DNA of 64,000 bases, taken from assembly GCF_000349945.1 (NCBI RefSeq), contig NC_020516.1:744001-808000 (forward strand). The letters run 5' to 3'. The notes beneath the pieces were generated by a model. That model ran no database searches, had not been told where the DNA came from, and saw only the letters and a program-made list of their open reading frames with translations. The first letter of the stretch is position 1; each line of letters starts with the position of its first letter. Source of the stretch: Azoarcus sp. KH32C. GTDB lineage: Bacteria > Pseudomonadota > Gammaproteobacteria > Burkholderiales > Rhodocyclaceae. Both the position numbers and the translations under genes were made by a program. Of this stretch, positions 57,032-64,000 are shown piece by piece.

Positions 57032-58369
57032 ATGAAGAAACTTTACATCCGCACTTTCGGTTGCCAGATGAACGAGTACGATTCCGACAAGATGGCGGAC
57101 GTGCTCGGGGCGACCGAGGAACTGGTCAAGACCGACAACCCGGAAGAAGCGGACGTGATCCTCTTCAATACCTGCTCGGTGCGCGAGAAGGCGCAGGAGC
57201 GGGTGTTTCACGACCTCGGCCGGGTCAAGCACCTCAAGCAGGCGAATCCGAACCTGATCATCGGCGTTGGAGGCTGTGTCGCGAGCCAGGAGGGTGCGGC
57301 GATCGTCGCACGCGCGCCCTACGTCGACGTCGTGTTCGGACCGCAGACCCTGCATCGCCTGCCGCAGTTGATCGCCGAGCGCCGCTACAGCGGCAAGTCG
57401 CAGGTCGACATCTCCTTCCCCGAGATCGAAAAATTCGACAACCTGCCACCCGCCCGCGTCGAAGGCTCGAGTGCCTTCGTGTCGATCATGGAAGGCTGCT
57501 CGAAGTACTGCACCTACTGCGTCGTGCCCTATACGCGCGGCGAGGAAGTGTCGCGCCCGCTGGAGGATGTCCTGACCGAGGTCGCCGGACTCGCGGACCA
57601 GGGCGTCAAGGAAGTCACGCTGCTCGGGCAGAACGTCAATGCCTGGCGCGGGCCCTACACGCGCGACGGTTCGGACATCGGCGACTTCGCCTTCCTGCTC
57701 GAATGCGTCTCCGAGATCCCCGGCATCGAGCGCATCCGCTACACGACCTCGCACCCGCGCGAGATGACGCCGCGCATGTTCGAAGCCTACGCGAAGCTCC
57801 CGAAGCTCGTGAGCCACCTGCACCTGCCGGTCCAGTCCGGCTCGGACCGCATCCTCGCGGCGATGAAGCGCGGCTATTCGATCCTCGAATTCAAGTCGGT
57901 GGTGCGGAAGCTCCGCGCCGCGCGGCCCGATCTGTCGCTGTCCTCGGACTTCATCGTCGGCTTCCCCGGCGAGACCGAGGAGGATTTCGAGAAGACGATG
58001 AAGCTGATCGAGGAGGTCGGTTTCGACGCTTCCTTCAGCTTCGTCTTCAGCCCGCGCCCGGGTACGCCAGCGGCCGATCTGGAAGATCCGGTGCCGCAGG
58101 AAACCAAGCTGCGCTGGCTCGCGCGCCTGCAGAAGCGCATCGACGAGCAGGCGCAGGCGATCAGCCGCGCGATGGTCGGGCGCGTCGAGCGCGTGCTGGT
58201 CGAAGGCACGTCGCGCAAGGACGAGAACGAGCTCGCCGGCCGCACCGACAACAACCGCGTCGTCAATTTCGCCGGCAATCCGCGCCTGATCGGGCAGTTT
58301 GTCGACGTGGCGATCACCGCCGCGCTGCCGCATAGCCTGCGCGGTGAGATCGTCACGCGGGAGATCTGA
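57032..58369 (+). CDS. miaB: tRNA-2-methylthio-N6-dimethylallyladenosine synthase MiaB
   Basis: Radical SAM methylthiotransferase modifying A37 of tRNAs reading UNN codons. The 445-residue protein has the MTTase N-terminal domain with its three cluster Cys (IRTFGCQMNEYDSDKM, FNTCSVREKAQER, GVGGCVAS). The radical SAM motif is in MEGCSKYCTYCVVPYTRGEE near residue 155. A TRAM domain closes it (about 375-440, VGRVERVLVEGTSRKDENEL). It begins 53 bp from the divergent tRNA-Met and is followed directly by phoH with no gap, the standard miaB-ybeZ-ybeY-ybeX-lnt order. Confidence 0.97.
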   Translation: MKKLYIRTFGCQMNEYDSDKMADVLGATEELVKTDNPEEADVILFNTCSVREKAQERVFHDLGRVKHLKQANPNLIIGVGGCVASQEGAAIVARAPYVDVVFGPQTLHRLPQLIAERRYSGKSQVDISFPEIEKFDNLPPARVEGSSAFVSIMEGCSKYCTYCVVPYTRGEEVSRPLEDVLTEVAGLADQGVKEVTLLGQNVNAWRGPYTRDGSDIGDFAFLLECVSEIPGIERIRYTTSHPREMTPRMFEAYAKLPKLVSHLHLPVQSGSDRILAAMKRGYSILEFKSVVRKLRAARPDLSLSSDFIVGFPGETEEDFEKTMKLIEEVGFDASFSFVFSPRPGTPAADLEDPVPQETKLRWLARLQKRIDEQAQAISRAMVGRVERVLVEGTSRKDENELAGRTDNNRVVNFAGNPRLIGQFVDVAITAALPHSLRGEIVTREI

Positions 58370-59353
58370 ATGGGGCGTCCCCTTGAAGTGGTGCTCGAGC
58401 CGCTCGACAACGAGCGCCTGGCGAATCTGTGCGGCGCGCTCGACGACAATCTGCGTCAGATCGAGACCGCCTACGACGTGACCATTGCCCGCCGCGGCGA
58501 ACGTTTCACGCTGCAGGGCGGGGCGGCGCAGACCCAGCTCGCGGCGAAGGCCTTGCACGAGTTCTACGAACAGGCCGACGAGCACCTGAGCGTGGACGAC
58601 ATCCAGCTCGGCCTGATCGAGCTCGCCAACCGCCGCGCGTCCGACGCGCGCGCGCCTGCGCTGATGACACGCAAGACGGAACTCCACGGCCGCACGCCGC
58701 GCCAGGTCGACTACCTGAAGAACATCCAGGCGCACGACATCACCTTCGGCATCGGCCCGGCGGGCACCGGCAAGACCTACCTCGCCGTCGCCAGCGCCGT
58801 CGATGCCTTCGAGCGCCAACTCGTCGAGCGCATCATCCTGACGCGCCCCGCGGTCGAAGCGGGCGAACGGCTCGGCTTCCTGCCGGGCGACCTCGCGCAG
58901 AAGGTCGACCCCTACCTGCGCCCGCTCTACGACGCGCTCTACGACCTGATGGGCTTCGACCGCGTCGCCAAGCTCTTTGAGCGCGGCAGCATCGAGATCG
59001 CGCCGCTCGCCTTCATGCGCGGGCGCACGCTCAACCACGCCTTCATCATCCTCGACGAGGCGCAGAACACGACGCCCGAGCAGATGAAGATGTTCCTCAC
59101 GCGTATCGGCATCGGCGCGAAGGCGGTCGTCACCGGCGACCTCACGCAGGTCGACCTGCCGCGCGGCCACCGCAGCGGGCTCCTCGAAGCGCGCGAAGTG
59201 CTCGCCGCGGTGCGCGGCATCGCCTTCACCGAATTCCAGAAGGAAGACGTCGTGCGCCACCCGCTCGTCGCGCGCATCGTCGAAGCCTACGACAACCAGG
59301 CGGCCCGCGCCGCGCAAGCCGCCCTTGCGGCGAAGAAGGAGCAGGGCGCTTGA
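58370..59353 (+). CDS. ybeZ: PhoH-like ATPase (YbeZ)
   Basis: ATPase linked to YbeY in RNA/ribosome maturation. The 327-residue product has an N-terminal KH-like region (about 10-85), Walker A FGIGPAGTGKTYLAVASAVD near residue 128, RPAVEAGERLGFLPGDLAQK and Walker B HAFIILDEAQNTTPEQM near 222, then TRIGIGAKAVVTGDLTQVDL. The ATG follows the miaB stop immediately. Its stop overlaps the ybeY TTG start. Confidence 0.95.
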   Translation: MGRPLEVVLEPLDNERLANLCGALDDNLRQIETAYDVTIARRGERFTLQGGAAQTQLAAKALHEFYEQADEHLSVDDIQLGLIELANRRASDARAPALMTRKTELHGRTPRQVDYLKNIQAHDITFGIGPAGTGKTYLAVASAVDAFERQLVERIILTRPAVEAGERLGFLPGDLAQKVDPYLRPLYDALYDLMGFDRVAKLFERGSIEIAPLAFMRGRTLNHAFIILDEAQNTTPEQMKMFLTRIGIGAKAVVTGDLTQVDLPRGHRSGLLEAREVLAAVRGIAFTEFQKEDVVRHPLVARIVEAYDNQAARAAQAALAAKKEQGA

Positions 59354-59826
59354 CCTCCGCTACACCGCAGCTCGACCTCACGATCCAGAAAGCCATCGGC
59401 AAGGCCAATCGCGACAGCGCACCGTCGTCACACGACATTCGCCGCTGGGCGCTCGCCGCGCTGCAGGGCGACGCCGAAGTCACGGTACGCCTCGTCGGCG
59501 CTGTCGAAGGGCGCGAGCTCAACCGCGATTTCCGCGGCAAGGATTACGCCACCAACGTGCTGACCTTCGTCTATGGTGAGGGTGAGGCCCTGCTGCAGGA
59601 AGTGGAAATGCCGCTCACCGGCGACCTCGTGCTGTGCGTACCGGTGGTGGTGCGCGAGGCCGCCGAGCAAGGCAAGCCGCTGGAAGCCCACTTTGCCCAT
59701 CTGGTCGTGCACGGGATGTTGCACCTTCAAGGCTATGATCACGAGGTCGCCGGCGAGGCCGAAGAGATGGAAGCGCTCGAAACCCGTATCCTGGCCACGC
59801 TCGGCTATCCTGACCCTTACGCCTGA
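59350..59826 (+). CDS. ybeY: Endoribonuclease YbeY, rRNA maturation factor
   Basis: Zinc-dependent RNase for 16S rRNA 3' processing and 70S quality control. The 158-residue protein has the UPF0054 signature HLVVHGMLHLQGYDH (H-x3-H-x5-H) near residue 118, preceded by FRGKDYATNVLTF. The start is a TTG at 59350 overlapping the phoH stop (TTGA); no better ATG keeps the N-terminal strand (TPQLDLTIQKA). Weak initiation coupled to phoH translation seems likely. Confidence 0.95.
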   Translation: MTSATPQLDLTIQKAIGKANRDSAPSSHDIRRWALAALQGDAEVTVRLVGAVEGRELNRDFRGKDYATNVLTFVYGEGEALLQEVEMPLTGDLVLCVPVVVREAAEQGKPLEAHFAHLVVHGMLHLQGYDHEVAGEAEEMEALETRILATLGYPDPYA

Positions 59827-59853
59827 CCGCCGCATTTCCACGCCATCGAATCC

Positions 59854-60699
59854 ATGGACGCCTCGTCACCCCGACCTAGCCTGCTCGAACGCCTTTCCGC
59901 CCTGCTGACGCGCGCCCCCGAAGACCGCGAGGAACTCGTCGCGCTGCTGCATTCCGCCTTCGAGCGCGAAGTGCTCGACGCCGATGCGCTGTCGATCATC
60001 GAAGGGGCGTTGCAGATGTCCGAACTGCAGGTCGGCGACGTGATGATCCCGCGTTCGCAGATGGACGTGATCCGGATCGACGATCCGATCGAAAGCATCG
60101 TCCGTCACGTGATCGACACCGGTCATTCGCGCTTTCCCGTGATCGGCGAAGGCAAGGACGACATCGTCGGCATCTTTCTCGCGAAGGACCTGCTGCGCTA
60201 CTTCGCCGGCCGCTCCTTCGACCTGCGCGCGGCGCTGCGGCCCGCGGTATTCGTGCCCGAGACCAAGCGCCTGAACGTGCTGCTGCGCGAATTCCGCATC
60301 AGTCGCAACCACATGGCGATCGTCGTCGATGAATACGGCAGCATCGCCGGGCTCGCCACCATCGAGGACGTCCTCGAACAGATCGTCGGCGACATCGAGG
60401 ACGAATACGACGAGTTCGAACCCAGCGGCAACATCGAGCTCGACCAGGACGGCCGCTACCGCGTGCAGGCCGTCACCGAAATTTCCGAATTCAATGCCGC
60501 TTTCGGCACCGTGTTCAGCGATGCCGAGGTCGACACCGTGGGCGGGCTCGTCATCCGTGAGCTCGGCCGCGTACCACACCGTGGCGAGGTCGTCCTGCTC
60601 GACGGACTGCGCGTCACGGCGCTGCGCGTCGACGGCCGGCGCCTGCAGACCTTGCTCGTGCAGCCGGTCGGGCAGCAGTACGAGGCGGTCGAGGAGTGA
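59854..60699 (+). CDS. corC: CorC/YbeX family CBS-domain transporter-associated protein
   Basis: Cytoplasmic protein tied to magnesium/cobalt efflux and, in YbeX, ribosome metabolism. The 281-residue product has an acidic start (LLTRAPEDREELVALLHSA) and a CBS pair at about 60-185 (VGDVMIPRSQMDVIRIDDPI, NHMAIVVDEYGSIAGLATIE). A CorC_HlyC domain follows at about 195-275, starting with YRVQAVTEISEFNAAFGTVF. It lacks the DUF21 membrane domain, as usual for YbeX. Its stop overlaps lnt as GTGA. Confidence 0.93.
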   Translation: MDASSPRPSLLERLSALLTRAPEDREELVALLHSAFEREVLDADALSIIEGALQMSELQVGDVMIPRSQMDVIRIDDPIESIVRHVIDTGHSRFPVIGEGKDDIVGIFLAKDLLRYFAGRSFDLRAALRPAVFVPETKRLNVLLREFRISRNHMAIVVDEYGSIAGLATIEDVLEQIVGDIEDEYDEFEPSGNIELDQDGRYRVQAVTEISEFNAAFGTVFSDAEVDTVGGLVIRELGRVPHRGEVVLLDGLRVTALRVDGRRLQTLLVQPVGQQYEAVEE

Positions 60700-62231
60700 G
60701 CGGGCCGGCGGTGTTGTCGTCCGGCGAGGCCGGCGTGTCGTCGCGTCCCGGCCTGCTGTACTTCGTCGCCGCGATGCTCGCGGGGGCCGTAGCTACGTTC
60801 GCCTTTGCCCCGTTCGACGTCTACGTCCTCGCGCCCGTCGCCCTCGCAGTCCTGGCTGCGATGTCGCGTCGCGTGCAGGGCGCCCGCGCGACGGCCGCGC
60901 TCGGCTTCGCGTGGGGGCTCGGCACCTTTCTCGTGGGCGTGTCCTGGCTCTACGTCGCGCTCAACCGTTACGGCGGAATGCCGATGCCCTTCGCGGCGCT
61001 GGCGATCCTGCTCCTCTGCGCCTATCTGGCCCTCTTCCCGGCATTGGCACTCGGCCTCTTCGGGCGATTCGCCTCGGGCGGCACCGCGCGCCGCGCCGCG
61101 CTGTTCGCGGGGTTGTGGGCCGCGTCGGAGATCCTGCGCGGCTGGCTTTTCACTGGTTTCCCGTGGCTTGCGATCGGGTATTCGCAGACCCCACCGAGTC
61201 CGTTTGCGGGCTTCCTGCCCGTCCTCGGCGTATACGGCGTCGGCGCGCTGCTGGCCTTTTGCGCGGCGATGGCCGGGCTCTCCGAGTGGCGCAATGGCCG
61301 TTCCGCGGGGCTGACGCTGGCGGTCCTCACGCTGATCGTCGGTGCCGGGACGGGGCTGAGATCCGTCGGGTGGACAGCGCCGACAGGCGAGCCGATCCAG
61401 GTCGCGCTCGTGCAGACCAACGTCGAGCAAGGCCTCAAGTGGCGGCCCGAAACCCTCGCCGAGCAACTCGATAGCAACGCACGCCTCGCATTGGCGAAGC
61501 GCGCCGACTTGGTCGTGCTGCCCGAGACGACGGTGCCGATGCTCGCCGACCGGCTGCCCCGGGGCTACGTCGAGGAGCTCGCAGCCCAGATCCGTTCCCG
61601 CGGCGGTGACCTCGTCCTTGGCGTGTTCCTGCGCGACGCCGGCGAGCACATCTACAACGCCGCCCTCAGCCTTGGCCGCTCCCCTTCGCAGACCTACGCC
61701 AAGCAGCACCTCGTACCCTTCGGCGAATACTCCCCGCCCCTCTTCGGCTGGTTCTATCGCCTCGCCGACATCCCGATGTCCGACCAGACTCGCGGCGCGC
61801 CGAACCAACCGCCGCTGCGCCTCGGCGATCAGCGCGTCGCGGTCAATATCTGCTACGAGGACCTCTTCGGGCGAGAGCTGATCCGCAGCCTTCCCGAGGC
61901 GACGCTGATGCTCAACATGTCGAACCTCGCGTGGTACGGCGACTCCTTCGCGCAGCCGCAGCACCTGCAGATCGCCCGCGTGCGCGCGCTCGAAACGGGG
62001 CGTCCGATGCTGCGTTCGACCAACACCGGCATGACTGCCGTCGTGCAACCCGATGGCCGCGTCACCGAAGTCCTGCCCGCGTTCGAGCAAGGCATCCTGA
62101 GTGCCTCCGTGCGCGGGTACCAGGGGCTCACGCCCTACGGCCGCTGGGGCGACGCCGCCGCGCTGCTGCTGGCCCTCGCTGCAATTTCCGCGTCGGTGCT
62201 GCCGGCGCTGCGTCGGCGCAAAAAGGGGTAG
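60696..62231 (+). CDS. lnt: Apolipoprotein N-acyltransferase
   Basis: Adds the third acyl chain to lipoproteins in the inner membrane. The 511-residue protein has about seven N-terminal membrane helices (to about 215), then a periplasmic nitrilase domain. The triad is visible: Glu in VVLPETTVPM near residue 275, Lys in TYAKQHLVPFGEYSPP near 334 and Cys in AVNICYEDLFG near 386. A last helix (LLLALAAISASVLPAL) precedes the basic tail RRRKKG. The GTG start overlaps corC by 4 bp. Confidence 0.96.
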   Translation: MSGPAVLSSGEAGVSSRPGLLYFVAAMLAGAVATFAFAPFDVYVLAPVALAVLAAMSRRVQGARATAALGFAWGLGTFLVGVSWLYVALNRYGGMPMPFAALAILLLCAYLALFPALALGLFGRFASGGTARRAALFAGLWAASEILRGWLFTGFPWLAIGYSQTPPSPFAGFLPVLGVYGVGALLAFCAAMAGLSEWRNGRSAGLTLAVLTLIVGAGTGLRSVGWTAPTGEPIQVALVQTNVEQGLKWRPETLAEQLDSNARLALAKRADLVVLPETTVPMLADRLPRGYVEELAAQIRSRGGDLVLGVFLRDAGEHIYNAALSLGRSPSQTYAKQHLVPFGEYSPPLFGWFYRLADIPMSDQTRGAPNQPPLRLGDQRVAVNICYEDLFGRELIRSLPEATLMLNMSNLAWYGDSFAQPQHLQIARVRALETGRPMLRSTNTGMTAVVQPDGRVTEVLPAFEQGILSASVRGYQGLTPYGRWGDAAALLLALAAISASVLPALRRRKKG

Positions 62232-62366
62232 AGCGGGGGTAGGACTCACCCGTTTTCGTCGCAATTTCCGGCGCAAACTTCGCGCCTCCCGAGAATGCCA
62301 GTAAAATCGACGCTTTGCGTTCGCCGCGCGGCGCCCTAGTCGTCGCCTCAAGCTGTCCGAGAGACC

Positions 62367-63290
62367 ATGTCCCTGCACAAACCCACCTTCCAGCAAGTCA
62401 TCCTGACGCTCCAGCAATTCTGGGGCGATCGCGGCTGCGTGCTGCTGCAGCCCTACGACCTCGAAGTCGGCGCCGGCACTTCGCACACCGCGACCTTCCT
62501 GCGCGCGATCGGCCCCGAGCCATGGAACGCCGCCTACGTCCAGCCCTCGCGCCGCCCCAAGGACGGCCGCTACGGCGAGAACCCGAACCGCCTGCAGCAC
62601 TACTACCAGTTCCAGGTCGTCCTGAAGCCCTCGCCGCTGAATATCCAGGAGCTCTACCTCGACTCGCTGCGCGCGCTCGGCATCGACACCAACGCGCACG
62701 ACATCCGCTTCGTCGAGGACGACTGGGAGAACCCGACACTCGGCGCCTGGGGGCTCGGCTGGGAAGTGTGGCTCGACGGCATGGAAGTCACGCAGTTCAC
62801 CTACTTCCAACAGGTCGGCGGCCTCGACTGCAAGCCGGTGCTGGGCGAGATCACCTACGGTCTCGAGCGCCTCGCGATGTACCTGCAAGGGGTCGAGAAC
62901 GTCTATGACCTCATCTGGGCGGTCTATCCGGACGGTCGCAAAGTCACCTACGGCGACGTCTACCACCAGAACGAAGTCGAGCAATCGACCTACAACTTCG
63001 AGCACGCCAACGTCGAGTTCTTCTTCTCGCTGTTCAGCAACTACGAATCCGAAGCCAAACGCATGATCGGACTCGGCCTCGCGCTGCCCGCCTACGAACT
63101 GGTCCTCAAGGCCGGGCACAGCTTCAACATGCTCGACGCGCGCGGTGCGATCTCGGTCACCGAGCGCGCCGCCTACATCGGGCGCATCCGCAACCTGTCG
63201 CGCGCCGTCGCGCAGGCCTATTACGACTCCCGCGAGAGCCTGGGATTCCCGATGCTCAACACCGCCGCAAACAAGACGGAGGCCGCATGA
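62367..63290 (+). CDS. glyQ: Glycyl-tRNA synthetase alpha subunit
   Basis: Catalytic-core subunit of the alpha2beta2 bacterial GlyRS. The 307-residue product starts KPTFQQVILTLQQFWGDRGC. It contains the class II segments YDLEVGAGTSHTATFLRAIG, AYVQPSRRPKDGRYGENPNR (motif 2 area) and GEITYGLERLAMYLQGVENV (motif 3). Length matches other GlyQ proteins. The 135-bp upstream gap from lnt includes TAAAAT near 62301 as a possible -10, without a clear -35. It overlaps glyS by 4 bp. Confidence 0.97.
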   Translation: MSLHKPTFQQVILTLQQFWGDRGCVLLQPYDLEVGAGTSHTATFLRAIGPEPWNAAYVQPSRRPKDGRYGENPNRLQHYYQFQVVLKPSPLNIQELYLDSLRALGIDTNAHDIRFVEDDWENPTLGAWGLGWEVWLDGMEVTQFTYFQQVGGLDCKPVLGEITYGLERLAMYLQGVENVYDLIWAVYPDGRKVTYGDVYHQNEVEQSTYNFEHANVEFFFSLFSNYESEAKRMIGLGLALPAYELVLKAGHSFNMLDARGAISVTERAAYIGRIRNLSRAVAQAYYDSRESLGFPMLNTAANKTEAA

Positions 63291-64000
63291 TGAACGCCTC
63301 CCTGCTCGTTGAACTGCTGACCGAAGAACTCCCGCCGAAGGCGCTGCCGCGACTGGGTGAAACCTTCGCCGCGAAGATCTTTGAAGGCCTCAAGGCGCGT
63401 GACCTCCTCGCCGAGGACCGGGGCTTCCGCTGGTTCGCCGCCCCGCGCCGGATCGCGATCACCGTGCCGCACGTGCGTGCCGCAGCGCCCGCGCGCGAAG
63501 TCACAGAGAAGATCATGCCGGTGCAGGTCGCCCTCGACGCCGAAGGCCGCCCGACCCCCGCGCTGCTGAAGAAGCTCGAAGCCAAGGGCATCGGCGCCGA
63601 CGCCGTGGCGAGCTTCGAGCGCCGCCCGGACGGCAAGGCCGAAGCGCTGTTCTACACCCGCACTGAAGACGGCGCCGCACTCGACGCCGTGCTCGCCGGG
63701 ATCGTCCAGGATGCCGTCAAGGCGCTGCCGATCCCCAAGCTGATGCGCTGGGGCTCGGGCGACGCGCAGTTCGTGCGCCCGGTCCATAAGCTCACGATGC
63801 TGCATGGCGAGCGCGTCGTGCCGGGCCGCGTGCTCGACCTCGACTCCGACCGCGTCACCCGCGGCCACCGCTTCATGAGCCGCGGCGACATCGCGCTCGC
63901 GACGGCCGAAGCCTACGAGCCGACGCTGCTCGCCGAAGGCAAGGTGATCCCCGACTTCGCCGAACGCCGCGCCGACATCGAGCGCCAGCTCGTTGCGACC
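63287..64000 (+). CDS. glyS: Glycyl-tRNA synthetase beta subunit, N-terminal part (runs past window end)
   Basis: The tRNA-binding subunit partner of GlyQ. The window holds the first 238 codons: MMNASLLVELLTEELPPKAL at the start, RGFRWFAAPRRIAITVPHV, PIPKLMRWGSGDAQFVRPVH and the HRFMSRGDIAL region, all typical of the beta-subunit N-terminal domain. The ATG at 63287 overlaps the glyQ stop (ATGA); a second ATG follows directly. No frameshift is seen in the visible part. Confidence 0.96.
   Translation, partial: MMNASLLVELLTEELPPKALPRLGETFAAKIFEGLKARDLLAEDRGFRWFAAPRRIAITVPHVRAAAPAREVTEKIMPVQVALDAEGRPTPALLKKLEAKGIGADAVASFERRPDGKAEALFYTRTEDGAALDAVLAGIVQDAVKALPIPKLMRWGSGDAQFVRPVHKLTMLHGERVVPGRVLDLDSDRVTRGHRFMSRGDIALATAEAYEPTLLAEGKVIPDFAERRADIERQLVAT

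Noticed and set aside
56975..59317. A 780-codon minus-strand open frame over miaB and phoH
   Set aside because: It is the antisense shadow of two conserved genes, with no start context or domain.
60456..63119. An 887-codon minus-strand open frame over corC, lnt and glyQ
   Set aside because: It crosses three confident genes on the other strand and their boundaries. The translation is low-complexity and matches nothing known.

Overview
The window is a gene-dense, high-GC chromosomal segment. Gene content and order (glnA/ntrBC; lolB-ispE-tRNA-prs-rplY-pth-ychF; miaB-phoH-ybeY-corC-lnt-glyQS; imuA-imuB-dnaE2) point to a betaproteobacterium, most plausibly Rhodocyclales (Azoarcus/Aromatoleum/Thauera relatives). 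That placement is inferred from recalled gene neighbourhoods, not from a search. No phage genes, insertion sequences, CRISPR array or rRNA operon were seen. Almost all of the window is housekeeping sequence, with a few accessory patches.

Layout. 1-4.2 kb (minus): coaX (cut by the window edge), birA, ntrC, ntrB and a small DUF4124 secreted protein. 4.3-6.0 kb: glnA (minus), with a strong terminator, a sigma-54 promoter and an upstream NtrC-type palindrome; this is a nitrogen-control block. 6.0-11.9 kb: a cation efflux transporter (minus), then rhodanese, nadA, an EEP-family hydrolase, a cardiolipin synthase-like enzyme, a DUF2789 protein and an SDR (plus). 11.9-16.9 kb: gluQ and a YdjC-type deacetylase (minus), divergent from a three-gene lipid-linked sugar cassette (GT2, GT39-like, GtrA). 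16.9-23.7 kb (minus): ychF, pth, rplY, prs, tRNA-Gln, ispE, lolB and a TPR protein. 23.9-33.8 kb: mutM and a dynamin-like GTPase (plus); ferredoxin, coaD, rsmD and a paired M16 peptidase system (minus); ftsY-ftsE-ftsX (plus).

33.9-44.5 kb is the most accessory-looking part. It holds an orphan radical SAM/SPASM-type enzyme, a hybrid histidine kinase, a cupin thiol-dioxygenase-like protein, a YejK protein, and a two-partner secretion pair. The secreted partner of that pair carries seven repeat units suggesting a beta-propeller instead of the usual long filament. 44.5-49.4 kb: a damaged ohr-cupin chimera directly behind a catalase gene, then a methyltransferase, a thioesterase, a short coding-like remnant and a hydroxypyruvate isomerase-family gene. 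49.4-54.8 kb: the imuA-imuB-dnaE2 mutagenesis operon under a consensus LexA box. 54.8-64 kb: def, a class III CoA transferase, tRNA-Met, then miaB-phoH-ybeY-corC-lnt and glyQ-glyS (glyS runs off the right edge).

How the parts work together. Three stress or nutrient circuits can be read from DNA sites plus genes: nitrogen limitation (NtrBC acting through sigma-54 on glnA), DNA damage (LexA on imuAB-dnaE2) and, less securely, peroxide (an OxyR-like half-site before katA). I see no clear undescribed multi-gene system. The best candidates for something unusual are the propeller-type TpsA, the orphan radical SAM enzyme and the ohr-cupin chimera.
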